A stretch of DNA of 64,000 nt from Epiperipatus broadwayi (GCA_028023455.1 JAQFVV010006503.1:1-64000), one strand, 5' to 3'. Counted from the first letter of the stretch, positions 1 through 14,639 are shown. Program-made: numbers and translations. The notes: a model not told the origin generated them from the sequence alone.

Positions 1-212
<212 letters not shown>

Positions 213-3200
213 CTTATTCATTAGATGAACTAACTTTTACATATCTTTTCTTCATTATAATTTTTATTATCATAATAAAATAATATCATATGATATAATA
301 TTTTATCTTCATATAATAATGTAAGAAAAATGTGGTAGTATTTATAATCGAACAAATAAAGATGTATGGCAATGGATAGCATATAATTCGATATACTATT
401 ATGATAACTAATTTATGACCATAAAATAATATAAAATGTGATTACTTAAATAAATAAATACCAAGAAAATATTTGAATTCTTCAAATAATTCTTTATTTA
501 TCTCTGTGCAAAATTATATGTTTGTTTTTATTATTCTGGGTGTATCATGCATTTGAATGGAAAAGAAACAGTCTTAACACACAAATTTTTGAAAAAACAA
601 ATTTTAACAAAGTTTATTATTAACAATAACATAAAATAAACAATTTATTTACAATATTTACATTAGATATCCTCAATTTACACTGTTCTACATTTTTATT
701 ACTTAGTTATTAAAACAATTTAAAATTTATTTAAGTCTTCATTCTGACTTAAAATAATAATAATAAAATAATACAATTTTATTTATCTTTTTGAGATCAA
801 ACTTATAATAAAACTACATTTTTTATATTTATTTTAAAATATTTCTTTAACTATTATTTAAACTATGCTTCCTTTTAAAACATCCATTGAAACATATTAC
901 GGAAAAACAAAATAAGAATACTAATCTTGAGTATGGATCTTAAAAATAAACAATTTCATTTTGCAATGTTAAAAGATGTCACATAAAATATCTACTAATA
1001 ATTTATTACTAGTTTTTGTGGATATTGTTGTTCACTACACTATGTTTATTAAATATCACATATCTCATTTAATATTACTCAAATACTATATAGTTGTAAA
1101 TACCGATATATTCTTTCTTATTTAATAAACACAAAATTATACCTATGCTTATTGTTTATATTGTTTTACTGTATAACATTATATTTTTAAAAATGTGCAG
1201 TACTCATTTAAAAATGAAATAAAATATTTTAAAAAAAATTATTTAATATTCCACAAGCAACTTTGCTTTACATATTTTATTCCTAAAGTTTATTTTATTT
1301 TCCAAATATAAAATCTAAAACATATCTTATGATTCTAGTTTTCTTTTGAATCCATTGGATTTTCAATTCCAATTTATACCAATTATACTTCTTCTTACAA
1401 GTCAATGAACTTATCTCATTCAAACAATAGCATATCTTAAACTCTAAATTATCTATTATTTCTTTTCAAATATATCATACTATATGATGTAGTTACATTG
1501 GAAATCTAGATAGTGAATAGATGAGTAGGAAAGGGAAGCAAAACTAGAGTATAACTCATAGCACATATCAAAAAATATTATGGCACAGTGTATCTACAAG
1601 AAATAGAGGCATGACCTATTCTGTCTAATGTTTTCCAATACTATTAATGATGTCAAGCTATTTCTTCAGCTTTATTGAAACATCAATACTTAACAAAAAA
1701 TAGACACTGTCCAAATAAATATATCAGTCCCAGGGCATTGTTAACTGTACTGTATATCCACGAAAATTATAAAATACTATTCATATCCCTTATTACATCC
1801 TACCTTAATATCATATCTTGGATTCATGTTCATCATATTACTACTAAGCCACTATCTTATCATTATCCAAAACAATAAACAAAATTTCATTATAATTAAA
1901 GCGATCTTACTAATCCACAAGAAAAGTTTGTTTTACTTCCTTATTCTATATTCTAAACCCATACAAAACTGGTCATATAAATACTTTGAACATCCAATAA
2001 TATGAAAGTTTTTTTAAAAAGAATCACATAAATCTTTATCATCATGTTATGTTATATTACTAGTATAAAATTATAGTATGCATATTCTCAAAATAAATCC
2101 TAATCTCATAATTTTAAAAGTGTTGTACAAAATGTGTTTACACATAATTAAACATTTATACTTCCATACATTACAATTCATAGGTAATCTGAAAAACAAG
2201 AAAAAAAATATACATCATAAAATATATCAATATTCATTAACTATTACCAAGTGATACTAGCTGGTCATCACTTTTTGCAGTCTTCTTTTCCATCAATAAC
2301 ATTGCATACATAAAAAATACATCCATATCTTTATTTAAATGTTTTTATTTAAATTATTAAATTACTTTACTATAAGATTATAATGTTATCAATAAATTAA
2401 TATTCATATTTCTACACTTATAAACCAAAATAATTACATTTTAAAATATTAATAAATGAGTCAAATTATATTTACTTAATCTTTAGCTGAAATAACATTT
2501 TCTTTATAGAGTTCAAAATGCTTTTATTTTCTCAAGAGTTTTTTTAAATGTTTTCTTTAAGAACAATTCTACAACCTCCTCCATTGCTATGATGATGAAC
2601 AAGACAATACATTTCCTGCAGTAAGTGTTGTACTCCTTCTGGTATGTCAATCTTAACTTAAAAAATGAATAATAATAAAAATAATATGACGTCTGGAAAA
2701 TCTTGAAAATTAAATAAAACAATCACCAATCGACTCTGGAATAGTTAGTAGAATAATAGTTTATGACTTCTATAGTCCAGAATGATGATTATTAAAATTA
2801 TAATACTAAAAATAATCCCGTGAAGCTTCCTAGAATATTCCATATTGGCTTAGCTTGAACTATCCGGATAAATTATTTGTGCAATATTAAATATTTCCAT
2901 AATTCCATATTTTATTTACACCTGTATTCCTTTTCTTTGGTAGGTTTCTTCTTTTTATAAAATTTATTACCATTTATTATCTATTTGCAGTGGTTTCCTT
3001 GTTATTTTAAAATTCAGTTTTTTAAAAACAATTTTTATATACACGTATTAACTCTATATATCTCGGGTTTTTATAACATACACTTTTCTAAATATTTTCC
3101 ATGAGTCTTTTCTTAAAATAATTTCTTGTAAATATTTTAAATGTTTTCTTCAAAAAGGATATAACATTTACTCTTGTAACATGATATTTCCATAAATTTA

Positions 3201-4736
3201 TTATAAAGTATACTTGTCCTATTGTTTATTAATATTGGACAAGACTTTCTTGCTATATAAAATAATGCATCTTTACTTTTAATCAGCAAACAGTTTTTCT
3301 AATAAGTTTCCCATACAATGTTCACAATAATTTATTTATTGGAATAGTCCTCTTGTTCAATATTATTAAAACTGCATTAATAAATATTATACTTATTTTA
3401 AAAACATTATAAGTTAAATACGTTTTACTTATTGGTATATTCATTTTATTATTGCAAAGTTATATATTAGATTTTGATGAATACTACTGATAAAAGACTT
3501 AAAAATTAGCAACACATATTAAAATGAAGTTATTAAAATATTTTTATTATGATGCTCTCTTTTTGCAAAATACTTTTTTTTAAAATAATAATAACCTATT
3601 AGCTTTGCAAATAAAATTGTACGAGAGCACTAAAAATTGACTAAATAATAAAATTAAAAATTACTATCATCTTGATAGTTACTGATACACTCTATCACTG
3701 ATACATTTTTAATCACCCCTGAACCCCCCGTGCAATCGATATTTATATCCCAGAAAATACGTCATTCTATTGGTTGATTGTTACTTTTGGTTTGATACCA
3801 AATTTGCATAATGTTACAATCTTATACTATTAAATTTCAAAATAAAAAAATGCCATAATATAACTTTAAAAATATTATTTAAAATATTACTTTTAAATAA
3901 ATTATTACTTTACTAAATTAATTAAATATTTAAAATGAATTTTTTAAACAATATTTAATAATTTTTATTCCATCTTTAATATTTAATTTATCTATTTTAT
4001 TTTAACAAAATATTTAGCTTTTTTTTTATTAACTGTATTCATCTTTATTACATTATTCAAAACATTTATACTACTAATTTAATATTTGCTTTTGTGATAG
4101 GTAATAATTATATCCAATTCTATAATGCAATTTTAAAATATTTGGAACTTTATTAACAAATACTAGCAAGCACATGTGTACAATCATATTATACAAATCA
4201 CATGACTGATATAACCAAGACAGACCATATCTGAGTTTTCTGACTGGGAATAATAAAAATTGCTACACTTGTTGTATTAAATAAAATAATACAATAATAT
4301 GAAATTTGGAAGAATAATTTGGAAAATATAGAATTAAATACAACTTTCACTACCATAAAACTTACTTTTAAAATATATATTAATTATAATTATTAAATAT
4401 AATTTATAAATTTAAAATATAACATTTATTTAACTATAAGTTTAAGACTATTAAAATCAAACTTTTTAAACACACTTTTAAATATTTATAGCTGCGTTAT
4501 TTATTATGGCCAGCTTTTGCAACCATATGTAATTATATTTTTAGCTTTATTTAACTGTTCTTAAGTGATTCATTATAATTTTATGCATTATGTAATTTCA
4601 TTTAGCTTTAAATTGTACTTTAAGATATTATTAACAAAATATAACTAACACATCAAGAGAACATATTCTAAATTTAAAATTTTTTAATAATTTACTGTGA
4701 TGAACTATGTCTGACCTATAAAAAAGGGCACAATAT
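213..4736. other. AT-rich non-coding stretch
   Basis: I see no gene-like sequence. ORFs of 60-70 codons occur, but they are low-complexity and resemble no family I know. The stretch is single-copy-looking AT-rich DNA with poly-A/T runs. It could be intergenic or intronic. Confidence 0.5.
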
Positions 4737-4975
4737 ATATATGTATTTTGTGCCAGTCAAAATCGTGTATTCATTCAACAAGACCAATAATCCAAGCAAA
4801 AGTACCTTGAATACAACCATGCATAAGATACAGATGTCAGGGCAAGGGTGAATCCTAACCTATTTGCCTGAACTATTGTCTCTCTGACTAATGGATAACA
4901 TTTGTGATGACATGAGCAGTGCTTGTTTTTATTCCATCCCAGCTGGAGGTCATGGTTCACAAAGAGACTCAAAAT
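4737..4975 (-). repeat. SINE-like repeat, family K, copy 1
   Basis: This segment matches 53318-53600 over most of its length, with shared blocks such as AGCAAAAGTACCT, CATGCATAAGATACA and the terminal GTGCCAGTCA/GTACTGGTCA. Read on the minus strand it ends in a 'gaccagtacaatatat'-type tail. A (TA)n run lies just beyond the end. Its head is less tRNA-like than that of the other copy. The divergence is high, so this is an old copy. Confidence 0.6.
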
Positions 4976-7799
4976 AATAACGGGTTTATATAAGACATTT
5001 GATTTAGTGAATTGCAGAATGGTACAGAGGTGATTGGATATCGATTACTAATGGTTTGAACCATAATAATGATAAATCTTTATGGCAACATTACAAAGAA
5101 GTGAATTTAAATCAAAGAAATATTATAAATAAATAGAGTAATTAATCTTAGAGATTGGGAGTGATGACAAACTAAGCTTATTTAAAAGAATAATATTACA
5201 GGAATTTATTAAGAAATTAAGTTACAAAATAAGTTAAGTCTTTGTTTATACAAAATAATTCTTTTTTTTTTTATACAACTTGGTTATTTTCTTGAATTCA
5301 TTTTTGATGCGGCTAAATGCAAGGCATTTAATAACAAAGTAAAAGTTTGTTAATTGGTCTGCCAAGAACCAATCAGCAATAAAATATTATTAGCCCTCTT
5401 TAAAAGATTACAAATAAATCTATTTTATATATATTACAAGATATGAAAGATGTGCATTTAAAACACTATTACATTTAAATTAGTTTTCTATAATGAGTGT
5501 GGAAAGCAAAGTAGTTCTTAAATAAATAATTGACAATCATATAGTCAGATTTAATTAATTGGGATTTGTTTGTGAAGGACGTGCCATCATGGCAGAGAGC
5601 ATTTCAGGTTTGCTAAATAAAGATATAAAATGATGAAGGCAGCATGCTATTATAGATTACAACAAAAATAAATGAGGTCTGTTATGAACCTTTGGGTGGC
5701 TTTGCTAAAGAAAATTCCTAGTAAATACAACTAGATGATGAGAAATGCTAGCCCTCCAGCCAAAACATATCTCTAAATAATCATAATAATATTTTGATGT
5801 GCTGGACTTCCCATACACATCTTAATGGCAATGCCCAAAAAGAATCCCTTGGTATGAACTACATCTACTTTGAGGGAAAGTGAAAGATTGGACTGGTCAT
5901 ATTTGAAATTCTGAAGGTCCTAAGAGGCAATTAGCAAAGCAAAATAATAATAATAAATGAATGATTGTAGCTATAAATACATAATGCCTTAGACATATTT
6001 ATATATATATATAGTGTATCACTAACAAAATTAATAACTTAATTCCTGATTAAAATAATCGGCTCCCTGACATGATAGAAAGTCCCAGAGGCCTTAGGCC
6101 ATTACTGAACGGATCATAAAACATAATATAAAAAAGGGAAGACAAGAATTAAAATTTAAAATATAAGTTCTTTCCCACACTTTCTAAATATTTCATTTAC
6201 TAGTAAGTTATTAAATAGTTTATCAACGATTACAAATAAGATTGTCTTTAATTAACAAAGATGGGGCATTGAATATCAATCTCACTTCTAGTGAAGTTTG
6301 ATAACATACAGTATAATAAGTTGTAAATCATAATTTTAATATTTTTCTGACAAATAAAAATATATATGTATGAAATATATATTAATAAAATGCTATGATA
6401 AATGTGCTTTCAATGATTTTCTTTCAAGATATATGTTTTACAGAAATTGTAATAGGTTTAACTAATGGATTTAATTACAAGGGCAATTTTAAATTGGAGG
6501 TAATAATAACACATCTAAATTTTAAAATAATTTCTATCATTTAAAACAAATTTATAATATAACGTATAAAACTAAACGAGCTTTTCTATTAATTAATCTA
6601 AGGGAAATAAGTCTCCTGTAATGATTTTTTTAAATGGAGAGAATAAGAGGTAGGGTTTAAAGCTAGTTTCTCATTGAGTTTTTGTACTTGGCAGTTTCAG
6701 AAAGTCAATATTATGAATAAACCAACAAAATTTAATTTAAATTTGCCACATCAAAATAATGTGAGATTTTAGAAGAATTGATATTTTAAATTTAAGAGAA
6801 AAAAATTTAAGACGCATTTTAAAACTAAGTTGTATAAACAGATATAGATAATATAAATATAAATTAACATTGATTTAAACAAGTAAAATAGAATCAGTGG
6901 CTTGTGGCAAATTGGAGATTATAATAATATACCTATTGGGAGATGTTTCATGGCTTGACACAGGCAGTTATACATTCAGATCATTTCAGGCTTCCTTGAC
7001 ACAGACAGTCTCTGGCTAGATGTTGAAAGCACTGGAAAAGCATTGATGGGCTGGTGGAAACAGAGCTCCAGGAAGCAATGCCGATCTTTTCACCTCGTAA
7101 TTTCTTTAATCATGATGTACTGTAAATCTAAACTACTCTCTTCAGTGAACTCTTCAAATAAAACTCAATAATAATAATTTCCCACTATTTATGTGTTCTG
7201 GTCTTTATCTATAGGATTGAATCTACAGTGACAACTGCCAATTGCAATTGCTCTAAGTGTTTCTCTGAGGTTGGTGCCTGCTTTGGAGGGAAATCTATCA
7301 TCCTGAATTAAACATGCCCCAAGGGTTCATTTGCTAATTAAAAGAAAACAGCAACAAGCATATTCAGTTTATCAGTCATTGTACTAATAAAGCCTATCTA
7401 ATTAAGATTTAGATTAACAAAAATGTAAATTTTATTCAGAAAAATTTTAGGAATTTGGTACAATGACTTTCAAATTTAATATTTGACATAAACTTAAATA
7501 GAAATTTACAAAATATAATTGATCCTTTAATGTACATTTATCAAAAGATAAATGTAAAATGTTACCAACTGATTAATTTAAGAAAAATGAACTTTAATAA
7601 AAGAATTTAAAATATTTGTAACATTTTATAGATATCTAGGATTCAATTACATATAAATGCCAATTTAATAAAATAAACATAATATACAGTTTTACAAATA
7701 TTATAAAATAAATAAACTATTATAAAAAGTTAGTTAGTCATAAAATACAAATTAATTAGATACAAGATTACAATATTGCTTATAATTATACTACCACCA
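4976..7799. other. non-coding stretch
   Basis: No recognisable gene. The parts 5570-5960 and 6890-7330 are less AT-rich and look like decayed repeats, but I could not match them to other parts of the window or to a known family. Confidence 0.45.
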
Positions 7800-8005
7800 A
7801 TTATGAGGTAGGTGTCAGTTATTATAAAAGGGTGGGTTCAAACCCACACTAGTGCTGATGACATTGGCACTAGATGAAGCAGAAATATGTACTATATTTC
7901 CAGCTTCAATATATATATATATATATATATAGTAGCTTGTTTATTATATATATGTACTATATATATAGCTATAATATATATATATATATATATATAGTAG
8001 CTTGT
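7800..8005 (+). repeat. SINE-like repeat with (TA)n tails
   Basis: A B-box-like GGTTCAAACCC lies at about 7835. The segment GATGAAGC...TTTCCAGCTTCAATATATAT recurs at 56530-56578. The tail is (TA)n, and the block TATATAGTAGCTTGTTTATT is present twice (about 7932 and 7995), so the end is duplicated. It is probably a tRNA-derived SINE, and no A box is clear. Confidence 0.45.
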
Positions 8006-8169
8006 TTATTAAGTAAATGAATATTCTGAAACCAAACATAACACAATTTTTTTGGATTTGTTTATAGAGGAAAGAGCATGTATCATCTCTCTTTTGTCTG
8101 AAACACTTTAACCACAAAGTGTGAAATTAAATCAGCCATACTATTTATTTTAAAGCTAATTTTAATTGC

Positions 8170-8455
8170 TTTTATCATCATCATCATCAAACATTATCAA
8201 TCCACTGGGAAGAATGAAGGTCTCTCCAAGTTCAATCCATCTGCAATCTTTAGCTTCTCTTCTCCACATCACTCCTGCACACCTTATTTCATTCATCCAT
8301 CTCATATGTGGTCTCTTTCTGGGTCTTTTACAATCTCTTGGAATCCAGTTTAAGAATTCAACTGTCTATCTATTATCCTCTTTTCTAGCAATATGCCCAG
8401 CCCAACTTCACTTCAGTCTTTTAATTTTTTCAATGAGGTCTGTGTTTTTAATAAT
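8170..8455 (-). pseudogene. RTE-type LINE, 3' end of the ORF, decayed
   Basis: The minus strand encodes the C-terminal region of an RTE/BovB-like polyprotein: a TDLIEKIKRLKWSWAGHIA-like block, then a degenerate WxPRD-like region and an ERP-like end, followed by a (ATG)n tail at about 8172-8190. Several in-frame stops interrupt it. It is homologous to the open copy at 42 kb, where WTWAGHIAKSDDNRWT is the same motif. It is 5' truncated, as RTE insertions usually are. A long plus-strand ORF here is only its antisense shadow. Confidence 0.85.
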
Positions 8456-8904
8456 ATGAAACACATTAAGATTATTAGTTATAAGACTAACATGAGAGTA
8501 TTCATTTATTTAATAAACCAGTCATACAATAAATAATCTTGAAAGGTTACATAGTATTATAACACTGCTTGTATATTTTATTTTATTTTTAAAAATATGT
8601 ATTGATAATTATTAAATTGAGAGTAATCTCACAATGTCAATTATTACTATATTTCAATTAAATAAAGCACTAAACAAATAATATAGATTATTTAAATTTG
8701 TGCTTTCTAGCTAAAATGTTTAAGGTTTCCATCTATTTGAGAAAAGGAGAGAAGATATATAATTTTTTGTCTATAAACAAAAAAAAAGTTGTCTTATACT
8801 TTGGCTTGAGAGTTCATTTAGAATAAATCAGTTGTAGGAGAACAAATTTTCAAGTGTTATACATATAGATAACATTACGGTACATGTTTTTAGTTGCATA
8901 TATT
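8456..8904. other. AT-rich non-coding stretch
   Basis: I see nothing that resembles a gene or a repeat found elsewhere in the window. Confidence 0.5.
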
Positions 8905-9845
8905 TCAACAGTTAATTGATTATATTTGATATAAGCACTAGAAATGCTAAGGGAAGCTTAAAGTAAAAGTTTCAATTATGCCGAGAGGCTTTCAATATCT
9001 TAATCCTGATATCATTCTTGTTACAATGATTAGTGGATGAGAAGGTTGTAGGTAAAATACGTAATACAAATTTCATATAAATAAATGCTAGTGAGTTATA
9101 TGGTCCACATTTTAGAGAGGGGGAAACAGAATTCATATGTATTAAGCTAACATTGGTGGTGATATGCTAAGCCTCCTTTATCTTTTATTTAGAATCATTC
9201 CTTTCTATACATACAATACTAACTGATGTAGGCTTGTATGTGTGGCTGAGTTAGTTTTCATACTCTAGAAATATGGATTTGTCATCTGGATTATTTTAGC
9301 CCTTCTATAGAGATGTTGGAACAATCTTTTTGGTAGGCTGGTATGTGATTCTCTGAAGTAAGCAGCATTGCATCTAGTTTGATTGCAGTTGTTTACTTCA
9401 AAGAATCATATGCCAGTCTCATAACAAGATTGTCCCAACACCAATATCTCTATGGAAGGACTAAAAACAATTCAGACCACAAATCCATATTTCTAGAGCA
9501 TGAAAACAAATTTGGTCACATCAGTTAGAAATGATTCTAAATGCAATATAGAGGAGGCTTGGCATATCATCAACAATGTTAACTTGATAAATAGGAATCC
9601 TGTTTTTTCATTTCTAACAAGTGGACCAAATAACTCATTTGCATATATTTGCATAAAATTTGCATTATATTTTTACCCACAACCCTCTCATCCGCAAATC
9701 ATTGCTATGAGTATGGTATTAAGATTAATATATCGAAAGTTGCTCACCATAATATAATAAAACTTTTATTTTAAACTTTTATCACTCAGCATTGCTAGAT
9801 ATTATATCAATTATAATTGTGTAGGAAAAGTTAACCAACCTATAT
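8905..9845. mobile_element. PLE-derived foldback, head-to-head GIY-YIG ends
   Basis: Two arms of about 460 bp (8905-9370 and 9382-9845) are inverted copies meeting near 9377. The right arm reads outward on the plus strand and encodes a PLE GIY-YIG remnant. The left arm encodes the same region outward on the minus strand. The arms therefore diverge head-to-head with their 3' ends outermost. Divergence between arms is moderate (substitutions and small indels), so the structure is older than the one at 37.7 kb. No target-site duplication was recognised. Confidence 0.75.
9382..9640 (+). pseudogene. PLE GIY-YIG endonuclease remnant
   Basis: The frame at 9382-9528 gives 48 residues that align with the GIY-YIG part of the 20-kb PLE: VVYFKES aligns with AIYFGET, then ITRLSQHQYLY with LMRLQQHIYQY, then a shared S-x-F-x-x-HE-x-x-x-GH spacing. 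After a TAG and a frame change, EEAWHIINNVNLINRN (about 9550-9600) aligns with KEAWFIAKSKNVINQ. GIY-YIG endonucleases nick target DNA for PLE retrotransposition. At least one frameshift and one stop make this non-functional. Confidence 0.75.
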
Positions 9846-12800
9846 AGAATTAATTGATTAATAAAAATATTTCATATATACTTTAGAATATTTTAGGGGA
9901 AAAATTATTACTTGCATCTGTAAAAGTGAACAATGAATAATTTATCAGCAGATTATCAATATAATAATTAAAATGGAATTAAAAATATCTGCGCTTCTTA
10001 TTTAATGAAATTGATGGAAAATTAAAAATTAATTATAACTAATATTACTTTTGAGTTTTATTGAAATTATTTCTTTTCATCATCAATTTAAAAATAGGTT
10101 GGTAATTAGAAATATATTTTAGATAATAATATTTGGTTTGCAAGAAATATAAATTTTAAATATTGTTTATTTTTTCTTGTCTGAGTTCTAACTTATAATA
10201 TTTAATATCTTGTATTTTCTAGTAAAAAAAATTTCATTTTACAACTTTATGACCTTATTATGACCAGGAATCTTCAAACCATTGGAATCTAGAATGAGGC
10301 ACAACAGGTTTCAGGCAGACAATGCAGTTCATAGAATTTAAATTTTGACAAGACAATCTTTACTAGCTTTTTAAGTTACTATTTACAGCTCATAGTAATA
10401 AATTCCAGCCAAATTAGTTTCATCAGCTACTGCTTAATCCCTCCATTGCTCAATGGATTTGCTTTACAAGTAAATATATATAAACTTATGAGCACAAACA
10501 TCCAATGCCTAAAGTAATGGTTTAATGATTGTCAAAATATAAAATATAAAACCAATATAAAAAACTCATGTTCTATTGTTATTGGTAATACAGAATCTTT
10601 CTATGAATAATGAGATAGTTTTCATAAACCTATAGTAATGCATAAATGGGTGATTGGTGTAATAGTAGAGTAGCACATTTTGAAACTTAAGGTAGCCTAG
10701 CTGTTACTTCTGGCTCTCAGATTTCTTATGAACTTCCAAGCAACAAAACTATTTAAGGATGATAATGATTATTTACACTCATAACAAAGCATTATTCATA
10801 AACATTTACACTACTATCAAATACAATGAAATAGAAAATAAATATTTTTAATTTTACATAAGCTTGCTCAAGATGAAACTTTTATATTTAAAATATATGA
10901 TGCAACAACAGTGTATATATATATTATAACGATCCGGAGAAGGACTTAATGTGATCTGCACTACAGGGCGCCATCTAGGCATTTGAACCTAGAAAAATTT
11001 ATAAAGTAGGCAGATACGTGTAAGTCAAAAAAAAAAAACTTTTTATTTTATTTTAATAAATATATTTTGATATCCGGTCATTAGCCCAAGTCACTAGCTC
11101 ATTGGAATAGCAGAGATTTATATTCATAAAAAAAAATTATTATCTAAGAATAATTTAAAAAAAGAATAAAATAAGCCACTGCCAGTAATTAACATACAAA
11201 CATTTATTTATGCACATATATATATATAAAACTTAACATTATTATTTTAGTATGTTTATTTTAGATTTTAATTTGATTTTATAATTTAAATTCACATTTT
11301 AATTTTTATAATATTATAAGTTTACATTTTAATTAAGTTCGCACAGATGGATTTAAGAAAGTTTGTTTTATAATGTTGAGTATAGATCGGTTACATAGAT
11401 TACATGGTTAAAAACATTTCAAAGTAAACATAAACGATCAAAATACAAAATCATTGATACCGTCAATTGCATAGGAAATACAAGAAACCCAATGGTGTTC
11501 ATCATAAGACACTGCATTAACACCAATAACTTAAAAGACATCCGAATAAATACATCTTAGATACTCACCGTAAGGTATCAGTATTTACCGAATGTCTATA
11601 TATTTTGATCATCTATGAAAACCCAAAACATAATTAACCGATAACCAATCCATGCAAGCATCTATAAACAACTTAAATTTAATGCATTTTTATTTAGTGT
11701 TGAGTATGACTAGACTACATAGATTTGCATTTGAAAGAAAATATTATATCCTTATTTAACCTTAGGCCAAAAGTTCGCAGTCGAACTAACACCAATTCAT
11801 CTAATATATCGATGTATTCAATGTAATACGAAATACGGCAGCACAAAAAGTTAAGAGAAGAAATTGCCTCTCGTCAGATAGGAATACATACATCTATCTG
11901 ACAAGAAGAGCAATAAAAAAACTCCATAGAAAGGAACTGCGGTCTCCGACTTATAATTCCTTCCATAGGCAAATGGGTGAGTGTGGCATATACAAACGAT
12001 TCTGCCCATAGTGTATCTTGCATTACATCTACTAACTACACCAATATATTCAAACCATTGACCCAATTTAACTATGAAACAAATAACCTAAGATTACCCT
12101 CCCCTAATATAACTTTACAAATCTATATAACCATTCACGCCCGACTTAAGTTTAATATTTTATAACTAGTTTAATGAAAAACAGAAATCATAATAAAACT
12201 TAAAGAACAAATAAATAAATAAATGGAAATGATTTTACAAAAGAAATACATTAAATAAAATTATAATTAATTAATAAATAACGTTGGTCAGAGAGAATTC
12301 TATTTCTTAATAAATTAAAGACTGAGAAAGTTTATATTTTAAAGTTTTTAGTGTTTCAAAATGTTTTTAAAGTTCTTATGATTTTTTTTTCAATGTTCCT
12401 CTTTATTCATTGCATGCTGTTTGGAATCCACATTAAATCCCCCGATGATCCTGTTGTCCTCAGTATAAGAAAAGCGATGTTTCATTTTTCCATTTTTATA
12501 ACAACTGAAGGAATTGAAAGTGCGTCTTTCAATCCCTTCACCTCCAACTCTCCGACTTAACACATCTCAGTCCTCTTTTAATAAACTTTAATAATTTCCA
12601 ATTTTTCCTTTTATATTAATCTTAAGGATTGACTCAACATTACGTCATCGATGATGGTGGTCTTTTCGCTGAGGTTTGCTTCCATAGGGATTTCTTTTTA
12701 TTTGCTAAAAGTTTCTATTGTTTTCCTATCTGACCGTTGTTTATACATTTAAATGCCCAAGGGCTTGCTCACTTGGACTAATTAAAATAATCATTTCCAT

Positions 12801-13081
12801 AACATTAATTAACCTGTTTTCCAAATACAAAGATATATTTAAAGATAAATTTAAAGATATAATTTTATCTCCAAATCTTTTTAAAATTTAGTTTTAAAAT
12901 ACTTTTTCTTTGGTAAAGTTTTATTTTAATAATTTTTTTCCTCTGTGCGATTTATATATATACGAGTTTAAGGTAGAATTTATTTTCAATTTTTCTGTCT
13001 TAAAAAAAAAATTTTAAATGCAAACTTTTTATTTTAATGTTTAATAATAAAAAAAGTAATGTAATGTCATCTGTGCTCATT

Positions 13082-13084
<3 letters not shown>
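9846..13084. other. non-coding stretch
   Basis: No recognisable gene. The part 11300-12990 is compositionally plainer and less repeat-like, and could be unique intergenic sequence. It includes a strong small hairpin at 12506-12540. ORFs of 60-85 codons have no family resemblance. Confidence 0.45.
12506..12540. other. short stem-loop
   Basis: Arms TGAAGGAATTGAAAG and CTTTCAATCCCTTCA pair with one mismatch around the 5-nt loop TGCGT. It lies in a locally GC-richer, non-repetitive stretch. No function is evident. Confidence 0.7.

Positions 13085-13141
<57 letters not shown>
13085..13141. repeat. (TA)n microsatellite
   Basis: About 28 TA units, uninterrupted. Confidence 0.97.
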
Positions 13142-13143
<2 letters not shown>

Positions 13144-13157
13144 GTTTACAATGCTAA

Positions 13158-13995
13158 AATTTTTTTTTTCAAATATTTATTAAGCAAGTATGATGTTTAC
13201 AGTGACAATTATGTATACATGGTAAATTAAAAGGAAAGCTAGAATTACAAACATAAAGAAGAATTACATGATTATAAATAAATATAAGATAGTATTATTC
13301 TGGGCAAGAGGTAAACTTGAATACCTGGTCACAAGTAGGCCAATTAAGCTCACCCAACTTACCAAGACAAATTGCCTCACACTACCAAGAGTCACTTACC
13401 CAATCTAGAGTTTGGTCAGATCACCATTGGAAAAATCACTACAACTATGAAGGCTTAGGTATTTATGCTAAATCTGATGTATTCAGTTAAATATTATCCA
13501 TTTTGATAACATAAGGATCTGAACCTCTGATTATTAACAAAACCACTTTCAGCAATATCTTAGACAGAAGAAACAAATAGTTTTACCAGCAATCATCCTT
13601 ACAATGCAATCAGAGTCCATGTTTCCTCGAATAATACTTTTGGAGCTAGGAGCATGTCATGGTTTTTAAATTTTATAAGTTTATTTAGAAAGAATTTTCC
13701 CTCATGAATTGCACCGGGATTGAAAACCATTTTACAAGTAGACCAGAATGCATAGTTGATAAATAATAACAGCCTAATAGTAGGGGTGGATCTTGTCTTA
13801 ATACTGTCCTTAAGTGAGGTAACAAGGTAAAAATTCACTTTAAGATGATCAGCAATAATTCTTCTAGACCTCCAGAGTCCATGGCATGAGTAAATCAGAT
13901 GGTCAAATGTTTTATCATGAGTCTGGCAGAGGGGGCAGATTGGGTCTATTTTGTTGATGCCTCGCCTATATTTATGCTTAATGTTTTGAAATTAA
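13158..13995 (-). pseudogene. LINE C-terminal fragment with zinc motif, 3' UTR and poly(A)
   Basis: The minus-strand frame is open from about 13990 to 13599 (roughly 130 codons). Near its start is a Cys-Cys-His-Cys motif, CPLC-x8-H-x4-C (residues DPICPLC...FDHLIYSC), followed by HGLWRSRR and a C-terminal domain that ends at 13599. This layout is typical of the end of a LINE ORF2 downstream of the RT, where the zinc knuckle helps nucleic-acid binding. About 430 bp of AT-rich 3' UTR follow, then A9 on the minus strand at about 13160, beside the (TA)n. The RT itself is missing, so it is 5' truncated. The LINE clade is not determined. Confidence 0.7.
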
Positions 13996-14639
13996 CTCAT
14001 TGCAATTGTTAAAAAGCCCTCTAGTGTTAGAAAATAACAATGCATTTTAAAGTTAAAAGAGATACCTCTTTAACTCCTTCCTCTGTCATATATCAGGAGG
14101 ATTCCTGCAGTGCTTTTGCTAGAAGGAATAAATTTTTTTAAAAAAATATAAAACATGACATTTTAAGTGATACTTTGCATCAAAATTCAGAATTAATATT
14201 GTTTTTTAAGCATTAACAACTTATTGTGGAAAGGCAGTGTTAAATCTTGGAAAGATTATATAAAAAATAATTTTATAATTATTTCTTGCTTAAATACACC
14301 AATCAAACTGTTAATGTTTATTTTGCACAGTATTTTGTTGTGGATGCAGATATTGTATTAATGTTATGAAATGAAATTGTGTCTATTTATTTTACAATTA
14401 CATATATTAATTTTAAATGATGACAGATTAAGCACAATGATGAATGCTGTTTGGTCAAATTCTCAATAATAGGATCTATAATGTTGTTGTGATGAATTCT
14501 ATTGTAATGTTTCAATTATAGAATTAGTTTTAAATCCTGATACATATGTACATAATATTACCTGAGATATGTAAGTCTGTTTATAAAAATAAAAATTATA
14601 AAGATCTTTTCCTGCAAACTACATTATCTAACATAAAAA

